Assembly (NCBI GenBank): GCA_015680685.1
Contig: MNCI01018115.1
Coordinates: 25,439-89,438 of the forward strand
DNA from: Gnetum montanum
Lineage: Eukaryota; Streptophyta; Gnetopsida; Gnetales; Gnetaceae
Direction of reading: 5' to 3'
Length of the DNA stretch: 64,000 bases
The translations under genes were made by a program, and so were the position numbers. Positions within the stretch are counted from its first letter, which is position 1. Each line of letters opens with the position of its first letter. The notes beneath the pieces are model-generated. The model did not search any database and was not told the origin of the DNA. It worked only from the letters and a program-made list of their open reading frames with translations. Of this stretch, positions 12,160 to 24,587 are shown piece after piece.

Positions 12160-12925
12160 ATCTTACATTAAGATGTGGTTGCTCTACATTGATTGAAAGT
12201 TTAGGAAAACTCTAGAGGACAACCATCACTCCAAGAGAAGAAGAAAAGAGAAGAAAGAAGTAGAGAGGACCTTAGTTAGAGGGGTGCCTTTAGACATGTG
12301 AAACATGTCTTTCTATCCCCATTACTAGTGCTTGTAGCCCATTATTAAGTATAAGGAGTGTGCTTTCAGTTTTTATGTTATTTTTTTCATAAGAACCACA
12401 CCATGTAAAGACATGCTTCCTTTTATGATTGACAAATAGGAGTGATAATATACCAGTGAAGTTTCATAAAATGTAAGAATGATGCTGAGAGAAATCATAT
12501 CAAATCTCCTTGAGGTAATACCCTTTTCCATTCCCACTTGGTCCTTTCCTAGTTTGTTGGGTATCAAGATCACTGGACAACCATCACTCCAAGAGAAGAA
12601 AAAAGTAGAGAGGGCCTTATTTAGAGGGGTGACTTTAGACATGTGTAACATGTCTTCCCAGCCCCATAACTAGTGCTTGTAGCTCATTATTAAGTCTAAG
12701 GAGTGTGCCTTGAATTCCCATGTTGTTTATTTCTTTTCCATAAGAACCACATCATGTAAAGACATGCTTCCTCTTATTGTTGATAATAGGATTGATAATA
12801 TACTAGTGAAGTTTCATAAAACTTAAGAATGATGTTGAGAGGAGCCATATCAAATCTCCTTGAGATCATATCCTTTTCCATTTCCACTTGGTTCTTTCCT
12901 AGTCTATTGGGTATCAAGATCCTTG
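12160..12925 (-). repeat. Minus-strand 3' noncoding block in 358-bp tandem duplication
   Basis: Two head-to-tail units (12217-12574 and 12575-12923, period 358) each begin ggacaaccatcactccaaga and end gtatcaagatc. On the minus strand each holds the conserved blocks of the gypsy 3' noncoding region: the complement of gggctacaagcact, then agaaagacatgt. The same order is seen on the plus strand at 25375-25460 and 42420-42500. Confidence 0.75.
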
Positions 12926-13099
12926 ATTACTTTTAAGTTGTAATATGAAAGAACCTTATGCTTCCAAGATACTGATTTCCCATTGAATAGATGGAATGGA
13001 AGGATGTTGTGAACTCACAGCTTGATACAACTAGAAAATGGATAGATTGTTAGTAAAGAAAATAATCCAAATACAAAAATTGGTCATTTAATTAATCAA

Positions 13100-13998
13100 T
13101 CAGAATAATGATAGCTTGCTAATAAAATCCATTAAGTCAAATGATATCATATCATATCTATGATATTGTAGCTCTACTTACATTATTGTAGATATGATGC
13201 GGTGGGCCCTGGTCATGACTATAAATACCAATTCAACATCGCATCATTAGAAAAAATTTTGTGCAACCCTTAACAAAATTCTTGTAATTTGTTTTTGTAA
13301 CTTAGACCTAGCAATAGAGTGAATGCCTGCAATGTGGCATTGAATAGTTGTACGAAATATTTTTTCAAGTGGATTGTACTTGAGCATAATTCATAATTGG
13401 AAATAAACATCAAGATTGTTTGTCACCATTGCAGCATTTCACTTATTTTACTTTACTTAGATTAATTATACTTTCCAGTATGTTTACTTTTATGTCATTT
13501 ATATTTCTTGAATACTTCACTTTACTAATGTCTCTTAGTAAGGTGGTATAAGTAAAACTGATTTCGAGCGTTAAGTGTAATCGTTTGGTAACCTAGTAGT
13601 GACTTCATTTGATTCACTCAGTAGTGAATTTACTAGGTAATCCTAGTAACAATTACATGAGCCTAGGGCATGTACGGCAAGCCAGGAATGGGTGCTTACT
13701 GCCATAGGCTATGATAGGTTTACATTTTAGTTTTCACCTAGATTGAGATTTTATTCTCATTTTCATTATAGAAGCACATAGGATTAATTCGATCCTATAA
13801 CATCATAATATCATATACCTCACCAAGAGTTAAACCATACTACTCAGACTTCACTACCTTAATGTGAGAAGACAATGATCATGGACTAACTATCAACTAC
13901 TATCATACTTACATTGTCCATCCATTGATTATGATCTGGTTGTGTGTGAACACTCGTGACTTATACGGTGGAGTGTTGGAATACCTAGCCACTCATCA
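13100..13998 (+). repeat. 5' LTR of Element 1 (left edge not resolved)
   Basis: The right end is clear: ...cctagccactcatca at 13998, followed by the primer site. A TATA box (tataaata, 13220-13227) lies downstream of clustered gatatc/gatatt motifs (13140-13172). The U5 contains the aacctagtagtg and gtaatcctagtaac repeats common to the other LTRs. I cannot find the TGATGA start, so the left coordinate is approximate. Its R/U5 differs from the LTRs of Elements 2, 3 and 4, so it is a separate LTR family. No 3' partner was found. Confidence 0.7.
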
Positions 13999-13999
13999 T

Positions 14000-14017
14000 T
14001 GGCATCGTTTCTAGAGA
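14000..14017 (+). promoter_or_regulatory. Primer-binding site, tRNA-Asp type (Element 1)
   Basis: TGGCATCGTTTCTAGAGA starts one base after the LTR and is a mutated form of the tRNA-Asp complement TGGCGCCGTTGCCGGGGA. The CpG and CC positions have changed to TpG or TT, as expected from cytosine deamination. Confidence 0.75.
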
Positions 14018-14144
14018 TGTTGCAATGTTTGCTTAGTAGTTAGTTTTATAAGAGTTCTTTGTATTAAGAATTCCAAAGTCTATCTCTTACACTTAAATCA
14101 ATTTCTTTAACATGTGCACATACTTAAAAGCATCAAAAACATAA

Positions 14145-16455
14145 TATGGCTTCTACACTTAAGGAAAAATCACCATTTGCCAATGAAATTCATAAGAACC
14201 ATGACAAAGTATATGATGAAGAAGATTGGAGTGCGCCAATGCAAATAAAGATTTCCTATGCTCATATTGATTGATATTATCATGATTTCACATTTATCTT
14301 CCACCAAGATGAATGACTAAGATGGAGAGATTTGCATGGAAATGTTGTTTTGTCTCCCAAATGTTCTATGCCATTGATGTTACAAGCAATCCTCATATGG
14401 TCAAACCTTAGCCATGTACAAGAAGGGTACCACATTATAAAGCACATGACCCAACCATACTAGCCAACAAAATCTCAAGTAAGAAGGGATGCTGCCATGG
14501 AGACAAGACATGATCATAATAAAGGAAACAAAGTGCCTCACACTGTTTTCCTAGAAGAAACAAATAATGATACATTATTGATGGAAGAAAACCACCAAAC
14601 TTATGGATATCATTCACAAACACTGATTATCCATTTAGAGGAACCTGTCAACATACAACTGCATTCTACCCTTGCAGAAATACCCAAGAGAGGTAAAGAA
14701 GGCTTCCACCTTAGAAGAAGCTTAAGGCCTAAAACCTCCACAGAATCAAAAGAAGATAAATCATGGAGTCATAGAAGGAGAACCAAACAACATTGTTCTC
14801 CAACTATTTTCTCTTCATCCTCACATTTATCCATGGATTTTAACATGACAAGGAAAGATGAGGAGACTATGAGAGACATGTACATTGAAGAAGATATCTT
14901 GATGATAAAGAAGAAAATTATGAATAAAGAAGAACAAGATTAGGTATGAGGAAAGGGAAAAACACTATGAGCATCAAAGGAGTCATAACTATAATAGAGC
15001 CTACAAACCTGAAAATTATGAAGAACCACTACTGGCCACTTGAAACATAATTGATATTAGAGAAGTAGTGTATATCCTGACTAGGTATGTAAGGGATAGT
15101 CGCATCAAGTGACTAGATATAAATAACATCCTTAAGTTTGAAGGTAGATACAATGTAGATCCACAACATCATCTTCAAGCCTTCCATAATGCTTGCACCT
15201 TTAGAACATAGAGAATGATTGGCAAATATTGAAGTAATTTTCTAGAACACTCATCAAGGAGGCAAAGAGATAGTACAAATCCTTAGAACTAGAAACAATC
15301 TGAAGATGGAGTATCATGCTAGAGCTCTTTAATGATAAGTATCAAACTTATTCCAAAGTGTTCAATTTTAGAAAAAAATATCAAGGATGGAAGCAAGGGA
15401 TACATGAATCCCTTGATGTGGCAATGGGTAGGTACTATTCATTATTGCATAGATGTTCAAGCCATGGATTTTTGTCAAAGTGAACAACTTAGACATATCA
15501 TTGATGGATTAAGGAACAAGACTAGAGAAACTCTTGGGGTATATGCTCAAAGTAGGTTATTAGTTTTGATAACTCATTGAATCCAAAGATTGATAGACCA
15601 AGTGGCCAAAGATGAAGGGGAATTAAAGGAAAGAGAATTAGCTAAAGAGTATAATTGAGATCCCACAATGAGGAAAAGGGATGTGAGAATATGTGAAATA
15701 TAGGAATAAGAAACTTTGGAGGATACAATCTAGAGGAAAAATTTACCCATCCAAAAATCAATCAATGATATTGTGACTAAGATAGAGAAAATGTGGGATT
15801 ACATGGATGAAAAATTTACTATTGCACTCAAGATAGTAGAGGAAAATACTGAACAAGCTCTAGACAAAAACAAAGAAAGGAAGAAAAGAAGAGATAATGG
15901 ACAAGAAGACTATAGACATAAAGGAAAAGCTGTTGTAGTTGAAGAATTAATAGACTCTAGTTAAAAAGATGAAAAATGATGCAAAGTATGCCAATATGAA
16001 CATCTTAATGGATGCTATCCTATTATGGTCCATTTGTAAGAGTCTAGGGCATACGTGCTTAACCCAAGATTTTTCAAGAAACAAATGCTATGATAATTGC
16101 GTTACCCATAAGGTAACTTTTAAAAACCTTACCAACCATTATATTATCTAAGTAAAGCATATCCTCAACCACAAGATCAATACCAACAATAGTGGAAGCA
16201 ACCACAAGCATGGGGTATGCCACCACGAAGGCAATAGTATCCATATAGGCAACTAGATCCTTATGGATATTACGTTCAATGTATAATCTCTCCAAGAAAT
16301 GCTTTAGTCCACACCTCCCCCATTACTATTCACCGGAGTATCATAGACCCACTACTTTGCCAATGCATCCCAATTCTTATGCATACCAACCAATAGTTAG
16401 TTCATTAGTTCAAACTCCTAATTTCCTACCACCAGTGTTGTCACCAGTTATGTAA
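14145..16455 (+). pseudogene. Gag pseudogene of Element 1
   Basis: Starts at ATGGCTTCTACACTTAAGG (14145) and runs through many stops and frame changes. Recognisable parts in order: an N-terminal EEDWS block; an IFHQDE block shared with Element 4; a basic and serine-rich linker (14690-14850); the capsid-like core (15230-15560) with KYQTYSKV, a QGWKQG block and the HIIDGLRNKTRETLG block; and a zinc-knuckle-like motif (15980-16015, CKVCQYEHLNGC, C-x2-C-x3-H-x3-C). The C terminus is rich in Pro, Tyr and Ser. Gag packages the element RNA and forms the particle. This copy cannot make the full protein. Confidence 0.85.
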
Positions 16456-16719
16456 GGAGAGTTGCCAATACAACCATCACAAAAGAGTGCTACTAGGGTA
16501 ATTAATACACAAGAGGATGTAATGGTAAATGAACCCAAATCTAGGAAATGTCCATTTTTTAGAACAAGTTCCAAGAAGGTTCAAAAGATGGGGAACTCAC
16601 CTACATCCATGTCATCTACATATATTCCTCAAGGGAACACCATGATTTCACATTCTACAAATTTGAACATGATGACTGTCATGCTCACTCAAATTGTAAC
16701 ACACTAGATTAAAGCAGGA

Positions 16720-17130
16720 GTGCTTCCCAAGAAGAGAATAGATCCCAAAAGTCCCTTAGTATATCTCCATATAGTAGGACATATACCTTGCAAAGCGCTA
16801 CTAGATTCTAGGTTAAGAGTAAATCTAATTTTACAAGATTTGTATAGAGCTTGGAATCTTTCTCCACTAAAGAAAATAAATATTCAACTAGAGCTTACAG
16901 ATCAATCAATCACTATTGCACATGGATAGGTAGAAGATGTCATCACCATCGTAAGTGGCTGGTCTTATCCTTCTAACTTTTTAGTCATACATGTGGGAAA
17001 AAAAAGGAGAATTTTCTATAATTATGGGAAGATCATGGCTTAGCACTATGGATGCTAAGCTAGGAAATAGAGACTTTTCCTTGGAAATTTCCAAGGAAGA
17101 TGAAGCCAAAATCGTACAATGAAATCAAGT
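16720..17130 (+). pseudogene. Aspartic protease pseudogene of Element 1
   Basis: The frame gives PLVYLHIVGHIPCKALLDS followed by RLRVNLI. The catalytic Asp-Ser-Gly is present as Asp-Ser-Arg, so the active-site glycine is lost. Downstream blocks are WNLSPLKKINIQLEL, QSITIAHG-stop, and FSIIMGRSWLSTMD, which ends in the conserved I-M-G-R segment. Retroviral-type protease cleaves the Gag-Pol precursor. It follows Gag directly and precedes RT in the normal order. Confidence 0.85.
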
Positions 17131-17479
17131 TTCATGTATCAAATATAGCAATAACATGGGCAATTATGTGTAGAAAATTTGGGCCATAACAAGCAACACC
17201 ATCACAACATGAAATGGATATATAGAAGATATGCATGTACAAAAGTATTTGGATTAAGCAACTACCCAAAAAAAAGGTACCTAGTGACTAAAACCTAAAG
17301 AGGAGACTGTATTTAAATATATGCATGGAGCCTATAAGTAGAATCATAAGTGCCTATGTAGAAGAAATTGATAAGTTAGAATAGTTTAAAAGAAAACCTC
17401 CTTAAAACTAGAGAAAATTAAATGGGAAAGACTAGAGATATAAGAGACACATAATCCAAAACCCTTACAACTAAAAACC

Positions 17480-18330
17480 CTACCAGATACACTTGAATAT
17501 GCTTTTCTAAATAATAAGAAACTAGAAATTATAAATGCCAAACTTGATAAGAAAAAAAAGAGAAAATTACTGGAAGTGGGAAATAAATGATCAACTACAC
17601 TTGCATGGTCCTATGATGAGATCACTAGAATTGGCCCGCATATATGCTAACATTAAATCTATACAAATCTAGCTATCAAACCATGTCACCAACCTCAAAG
17701 AAGGTTAAACCTAAAGCTTAAAGAAGTTGTCAAACAAGAGTTAGAAAAATTGTTGAAAGCAGGGTTTATCTATTTGATAGAAGATAATGAAGGATGGAAA
17801 ATGAAGGATTTTTATTAATTTCAAATTATTAAACATGGTAACATTCAAGGATCATTTTCCTGTGCCATTTGTTGACCAAGTTTTGGATAATATAGCAAGA
17901 CACTAGCACTACAGCTTTCTATATGGCTATAGTAGGTACGATCAAATCTGCATTGCACAAGAAGATTAAGAAAAGATCACATTCACTAGTCCATGGGGAA
18001 TGTTTGCATATAAAAAAATTTCCTTTGGCTCATGTAATGCACTTGCTAGCTTTCAAAGACATGTGCTCAATATCTTCCAAAAGCAAATTAGCAATGACAT
18101 TAAATTCTTTATGGATGACTTCTCCACATATGGGTTAGATTTTAAACAAGTCTTGGACTATTTAGATTAGGTACTGAAGAGATGTGTAGAAACCAATCTA
18201 AAGTCCCATTGGTAGAAAAGCTATTTAATGGTTCAAGATGATATACTTCTAGGGCATAGAGTATCTCACAAAGGAATATAGGTAGATCCAAAGAAGATCA
18301 GAGTCATCTAAAACATCACTTAGAGGCCAC
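17480..18330 (+). pseudogene. Reverse transcriptase pseudogene of Element 1
   Basis: An upstream connector (LEYAFLNNKKLEIINAKL, about 17490) precedes the RT domain. The domain shows a KEVVKQELEKLLKAGFIY block near 17720, then shattered finger and palm segments, and a preserved catalytic FMDDFSTYG (18108-18134). Several frameshifts and stops separate the pieces. Unlike Element 4, the second catalytic aspartate is kept. RT copies the element RNA into DNA using the tRNA primer. Confidence 0.85.
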
Positions 18331-19003
18331 AAATCGTTAAGGACATCATATCATTTCTTGGCCACACAGGATATTATAGAAGATTTATTGAAAATTTCTC
18401 AAACATTACAAAGCTGCTAGTAGAACTCACAAATAAATCTGCACCATTCCACTAAATAGAACTATGTGAGAAGGCATTTGATATATTAAAATAGAAACTA
18501 ATTGAAATGCCAATCCTTCAAACTTCAAATTGGTTCAAACCCTTCCACATTATGATAGATGCTTCAAACTACTTACTAGTAGTAGTACTCACTCAATTGG
18601 ATGATCAAAGATGATCCTATTACATACATTAGGCCAATCGAAGCATCACTAGGCCATAACTTAATTACACCATTACAGAAAAGGAGCTTATGTGTATGCA
18701 CTTGAGAAATTTAGACACTATGTGCTTGGGTATCCTATTTATGTCTATGAAAATCATAATGCTATCATATTTCTAATGAATAAACTAGTAGTTAGTCCAA
18801 GGGTGATAAGATGGCTCATAATATTACAAGAATTTAACATCATCATGATAGATAAAAAGGTAACCAAAAACATTGTAGCTGATCATCTATCCAGACTTAG
18901 ATGGGAACTACAAAAAAATGATGAACCATTATCAAACCAATTTTCTAATGAAAATCTATTTACAAGAATAGCAATGGCTATAGCCTCAATAGAGAAGTTG
19001 TAG
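18331..19003 (+). pseudogene. RNase H domain pseudogene of Element 1
   Basis: Frame from about 18692: YALEKFRHYVLGYPIYV, AIIFLMNKLVVSPRVIRW, LQEFNIIM, NIVADHLSRL. This is the RNase H fold that follows RT in Ty3/gypsy, with the terminal Asp of ADHLSR kept. The middle catalytic position (usually T/Y-DH) reads ENH, a loss of the aspartate. The N-terminal part (18340-18690) is frame-broken. Confidence 0.85.
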
Positions 19004-19079
19004 ATCTCTAATTATGTCACCTATCTCAATATACAAAAACTTTCTTTTTGAGTGGGAAAAGAAAAAAAATGAGAAATTC

Positions 19080-20040
19080 CTTTACCGAGCCCAACAATAT
19101 ATGGAAATTAATGGAAACATCTACAAGATCTGTGTTGATGGACTAATCAGATGATGTGTTCCTAAGGAAGACTAGCAAAGAACATTACAATATGAATATG
19201 AAGGATCATGTGGTGGTTACTATGCATGACTAAGGATGGTCCTCAAACTAATGATGGTAGGCTACTTCTAGCCTACCATATTTAGAGATGCACACCAGTT
19301 CGTCCAATCTTGTAAGAGGTGTCAATGTGATAGAGGATAAACAAGTAGAAATGAAGGTCCAAAACAATGGATACAACCATAGGAGCCATTTGATATTTTG
19401 GAAATTGATTTTATGGGGTCCATTATGCCAAATTCTAATGGAAAATTGTACATTATAGTGACAATTGATTATTGTACAAAGTGGGCAAAAGCAACTGTAG
19501 TCAAGGATTAAATAGGCAAATCAGTTGCTAAGTTCTTTCAACAACATGTGGTGAATAGGTTTGGAGTGTCATACATGCTCATATTAGATAATGGGACTCA
19601 TTTTACAAGAGCTACATTCAAAAAGCTAATGCAACAACTTGAGGTGAATCACAAACTAACTACACCATGCCATCACCAATCAAATGGTCAAACAAAAGTG
19701 ACTAACTAGAAAATCACAAGAATATTAACCAAAATAGTTAGTTGATATAGAAAGGATTGGAGCAATAAACTTAATGATGATTTATGGGGATATAGATCAG
19801 CATTGAAAATTCTTATAGGGTGTTCCCCATATGAGTTAGTTTATGGTAAACTACCCATGTTACCAATCCAAGGGGAACTCAATATCCTTTCCACTTCTTG
19901 TACACTTGAGCTTGACTTAAGCCTAGCTCAATGAGAACTTCTCATGAATCTTAATCTCTTAGATGAAAATAGATTCGTCACTCAAATGAGTAACAAAATT
20001 CACAAAAATTACTCCAAAAAAAATGTGATGCTAAAATAAG
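19080..20040 (+). pseudogene. Integrase pseudogene of Element 1
   Basis: Remnants of the zinc-binding domain (CKRCQ near 19315) are followed by the catalytic core. The first Asp lies in LEIDFMG (19407-19409) and the second in LDNGTHF (19587-19589). At exactly 35 residues after the second Asp, where D,D35E requires Glu, the codon is AAA (Lys, 19695-19697) in NGQTKVTN. The C-terminal part includes a YELVYGKLPMLPIQ-type block near 19835. Integrase joins the cDNA ends to the target. This copy is dead. Confidence 0.85.
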
Positions 20041-20328
20041 ATAAGTGTCAATTCAACTAGGATATAAACTCTTCTATTACAATCCTAGTCAATTCCCATA
20101 AAAGGCTAAGTTTCAAACCTTATGGGAAGGATCCTATATCATCCATGCAACATATCGATATGACACCATGCAGATCTATCACACATTCAACCCATAAAAG
20201 TTGATTCTTGTCAATATTCAACAAGTCAAGCCATATCATGATTTTCCCTACTCTTTTAAGGACTCTATCCTATCTATTAGGAAAGCTACCACCTACTTCA
20301 TATTCTGAATATTCACTTCTTAGTATAG

Positions 20329-20845
20329 TCATGGGGGTATCAAACTTGATACTTATGCATAAATTTTCTTTTAACACTTTTCTACTTTTTATCTTTTTCC
20401 ATTTCTTACTAATTTTTCCATTTTTTGTACCATTTTTATTTTTTAAATCAATTTTTTTCACTCTTTAATAATTTTTGACCTTTTCTATTTTTAACATTTT
20501 TCTAATTTTTCATTATATTTCTTGTCCATATTCTTGTTGATTTTTGTAATAAAGTACAAAGGAATAAAACATGATGTAGTCCTAATAATGTGAATTTAAC
20601 TCTACATTATCAAATCATTGAAGAACTGATTCTATATACAGTGAGAGCACATCATTCTTTCTCTCAATTTTAATAATAAGAGGTTCTTATCATGGACTTC
20701 ATGACATTCTCTTCATACTTAAACTAAAATAAACTTGTGATCATTATGCTTGGATAGAAAAGAAAAGATTCAAGTAGAAGACATCAAAGGGGATTTATGA
20801 ATTCTCTAAGACTACTACTATAAGTCTTATCCTATTGTTAAGTTA
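20329..20845 (+). mobile_element. 3' noncoding region of Element 1 (first part)
   Basis: It starts with TCATGGGGGTA (20329-20339) just after the integrase remnants. A T-rich tract, the ataagaggttcttatc block (near 20670) and the gacatcaaaggggatttatga block (near 20785) follow. It is interrupted at 20845 by Element 2. The next sequence of the same region (agttgtattatttac) is found at 33861, matching the order in Element 0 near 5870. Confidence 0.8.
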
Positions 20846-21830
20846 TGATGAAGCATCAATTGGTTGTGTCAATTCAGCCTCTTTGATGTAGTTGCTTCGA
20901 TGTAGTTACCTTGATGTAGCCACCTTGACATAGATGCTTTGATGCAGATGCTTTGAAGTAGTTATGTCAATGCATCCACATCAATGAGGCCCCATCAACA
21001 TGACCCTATCAATGTAAACGATGTGTTGACTAGGCCCTATCGATGCATGAAATGATGCATTGATGAGAACTTGTCGACATAGTGTCTACTTTTGCCTATA
21101 AATACATGTGATCCTAATGTGTATTGAAATTATTTTGTCAATAGAATAGTCAAACTCTTGTAATTTTATTTTGTAATCTTAGAGAATAGTTAGTGAGTGC
21201 CGACACAGTGTCTTATTTGAGTGGCAATGTCCCTAGACACATTTCATGAATGCCAATAAGATCGAGATTGATTCTTATTCATTGTAGCACTTTGACTTAG
21301 ATTAAATTTACTTTTAATGTAATTTATATTTTATGTACTTAGTTAATATTTACATTCCATGCATATTAATGAATTGACAGAATTAGTGTGACCATTTTTG
21401 AGCATGAACATGTATTTTCTTAGTAATCCCAGTAGTGTTATTGCTTAGTTTGCCTAGTAGCATAGTGCTTGGTAATCCCAATAGTGGATACATGGGTTCA
21501 GGATGTTTACGACAAGCTGGGCATGGACACTCATCACTGGCAATCTAGTTTAGACTTTACTTTTTATTACTAATTAGTTAGATAATTGATTTCTTTATTA
21601 TCATTAGGAGTAACCTAAGGCCAAAAAAACATCAAGAATCATATGTCTCACATTGGACTAGACCATACATGAAAAAGCTACCACTAGTCCAAGTGGGAAG
21701 ATAGAAAATTGTGATGAAGGCATAATGATCTAGATGCCACAACTAGTCCCATCCATGAAATTTGACTGGATCATGTGTGAATGCTTATGATTCATATGGT
21801 TGGGCATAGGGGGTACCTCACAACTCATCA
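20846..21830 (+). repeat. 5' LTR of Element 2
   Basis: 985 bp, TGATGAAGCATCA...CAACTCATCA. U3 begins with six or more 15-16-bp units of the type ttgatgtagccacc (20879-20980). TATA box tataaata at 21097-21104. U5 carries the paired cctagtagcatagtgc and ggtaatcccaatagtgg units. The 3' copy is 198 bp shorter because the TATA segment is missing. Confidence 0.92.
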
Positions 21831-21831
21831 T

Positions 21832-21849
21832 TGGTGTCATTGCCAGGGA
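21832..21849 (+). promoter_or_regulatory. Primer-binding site, tRNA-Asp type (Element 2)
   Basis: TGGTGTCATTGCCAGGGA, one base after the LTR; three differences from the tRNA-Asp complement TGGCGCCGTTGCCGGGGA. Confidence 0.8.
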
Positions 21850-21984
21850 TGGTGGCTATTATCTAGATTAGTTATATCATACATGATCGTTGTAAATGCA
21901 TTAACGATTTATCTTTTAGAAAATATTAAATGACACACATTATTAACTAATAGTAGTGTCTCTTTCACAAGGAATCAATAATGC

Positions 21985-24140
21985 ATTGTATGAAGAGAAC
22001 ATTCATTGAAGAACTAATGACACATATATTGAAAAAAATTGGAGTGACCAACCTCATGCAGGGATTTCATATGTTCATAACCACCCTAATTACTCTCAAG
22101 GACTACATTTACCTAAGGTAGATAATCCTAGAGAAGATGAAGTAAGTCATAGACTAGAGGAGGCCTTAAGGCCTAGGACCTTCTCAAGACCTAGAAAAGA
22201 TAAATCAAGGGACCATGAAGAATACTATAGAAGCCAAGGTGACTCTCCTAGTTCCTCATCTTCCTCTTCATCTTCAATGTTTAATTTTGACAAAGATGAA
22301 CGTAGGTATAGAGATAGAGCTCCACTATGGGGTTGAAATAAACATATAAATTGAAACCAAGGGCAAAATCAAAGGCATCAAGATGAGCATAAGCAAAATC
22401 ATCATAATTAGATGAATAGAAATAGAAATTTTCACCATGCCATGTTTGATGATGGTGAATCCTTGTTGGCCACTAAGAGCTTGAAGCAAATGATAGAGAT
22501 AGTTAAAATACCATAAGCATCACAAGGAAAGTTGCATCAAAAGGTTTGATATGAATAACATTCCTAAATTTATGGGAGGCTATGATTTTGATCCACAACA
22601 TCATTTGCAAGCCTTTCATGATGCCTCCGTCTTACAAAACATTGAAAGTGGGTTTTAAAAGATTAAGCTCTTTCTTAGGATACTAATAGAAAAATCCGAA
22701 GTGTGTATAGATTATTAAAACCAAATTCAATCCATTGGTGGGCCACAATGTTGGAACTCTTCAATGAGAAATACCAAACCTATGTGAGGGTGTTCAACCT
22801 AAGGAAATGAATCCAAGGATGGAAACAAGAACAACATGAACCCTTGGATATGGCCCTAGATAGATACTATTCTCTATTGAATAAATGTCCAAGCCATGTT
22901 CTCTTAAGAAGAGCAACTTTTCCACATCATAGATGGGCTTCATAGTCAAATGAGAGAGACCCTTGGGATGTATGCTTAAGGTTAATTATATGAACTAGGA
23001 ATCCATCACATCCAAAAGCTAATCGAGCATGTGGAAAAAGAAGAACAAGAGCTATGTAAATGAGAGAATATTGAGAAATATCACTGAGACCCAACTCTTC
23101 AAAAGAAGATGGTCCATATCTATGATGAGGAAAAAGAGGTAGCTCTTGATGAGGTGATTTCACAACAAACCTTGTTAATGGAAAAGTCTATCAATGAGCT
23201 TGAAGCAAAGTTACATAAGATGTCAAAATGGATAGATGAGAAAGTTACAACTTGTGTAGAAACCATAGAGGAGAAAGTAGCATAAAAAAAAATCAAGTGA
23301 TCACAACACAAGGAGGAAAAGGAACCAGGAAACAAGTAAGAACACTAATTAGCAAAAAATGGAAATGACTATAGAAGAAGAGGCTATAGATTGAACCATT
23401 GAAGAAGATGATGAATGTGACATCTACCTATATGACCATTCAAATGGTCATTACCCAATCATGTTACATCTACATGAATATTGAGCCTTTGCATTGACTC
23501 ACAAGTTTGTAAAAAGCAAATGCCTAGGAAATTACCTTTCTCACAAGGTAATCATAGAAAATCCTACAACCAACCATACTATCCTAGTGGGACTTCTTAT
23601 CAACCTAAAAACTACTATGGGCAACCAAACCTGCATAGATATTATGTTCAACAACCTATTTCCCTGACTGGTTCCACTTCCTTTACCTTGAATCACTACT
23701 ACTACTCTCCCAAATATCATCAACCCGCAACATCTTATATGAGATCACCACCTTACACCTCTTACCCTCCATCATATCCTTAATATTCTCATACTCACCT
23801 TCACCATATGTCACCTCCAATAACATAGGAAGGTTTAGCACCACAACATCAATGAAAGAATGCCACTTGTGCTGTGAACATACAGAAAAATGATAATGCT
23901 AGTAAATCTCCACCATAATCTTGGAAATGTCCTTTCTTTAGGATAGTTCCCACACATAAGCATAACACTTGTGGACCTACTAACTCATCCAAACTAGCAC
24001 AATGCCAATCAAGTGCAACACCCTTCTTCTCACAACCAATGTCCTCCAATCCTACACAAAGGCCAACATCCATCGTTCCTCCAATACCTAGTAGAAGTGA
24101 TGAATCTAGCATTGTGGAGATATAGAAGAATCCATGCATA
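21985..24140 (+). pseudogene. Gag pseudogene of Element 2
   Basis: Broken frames give, in order: an ENWS-type N terminus; an Arg/Glu-rich then poly-serine linker (22165-22285); the DDGESLLATKSLKQM block (22450); the capsid core (22700-22980) with LFNEKYQTYVRV, IQGWKQEQHEPLDMAL and RYYSLL; a degenerate knuckle (23416 on, CDIYLYDHSNGHYPIMLHLH, two of three Cys lost); and a Tyr/Pro/Gln-rich C terminus (23540-23800). The final part (23920-24120) resembles the region before the protease in Element 1 (KCPFF block), but no protease follows. Gag without pol marks a non-autonomous element. Confidence 0.82.
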
Positions 24141-24323
24141 ACTAATCATGATAAAGGGTGCAGTTCTCGGCTGAAAGTTTGAAATATTAACACAAGCTCT
24201 ATACTGGCCCACCATAAAGTTCAGGAGCAAGTATGTGAGAAAAAACCAATCGACATAGTACCCACTAAACTAGAAGACATCCAATGACTTGAAAATGAGA
24301 ATATATAATTATTTCAAAGATGC

Positions 24324-24587
24324 ATGGAGGTAATTGATCTGCTTATTAGTTTTAGAATTAAGAAAATGGACCAAACAGAGGACTTAAACATGGATATCTT
24401 ACACTTGGATTATACACTAGAAAAGGATATTAAACATGAAGACTTGGGAATTAAAATAGAAAATCAAAAAGAAGAAGAAAACATATCTGGATCCCCCAAA
24501 ATGGAAATACCTTCAAATCTAGATGAAGATACATCTCCAAATGATCCAAATGAGACTATCACCAATGTTAGATGTGCTACCATGTGA
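24324..24587 (+). pseudogene. Acidic ORF in place of pol (Element 2)
   Basis: An 87-codon open frame, rich in Asp, Glu, Lys and Ser, starting MEVIDLLISFRIKKM and continuing with heptad-like Leu/Ile spacing before a Ser/Pro/Asp-rich end. The upstream region 24140-24320 reads open in places (VCEKKPIDIVPTKLED) and may belong to it. A relic of the same sequence exists in Element 0 (5055-5165). I do not recognise the family. It may be an ORF particular to this non-autonomous lineage or the degenerate start of pol. Confidence 0.45.
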
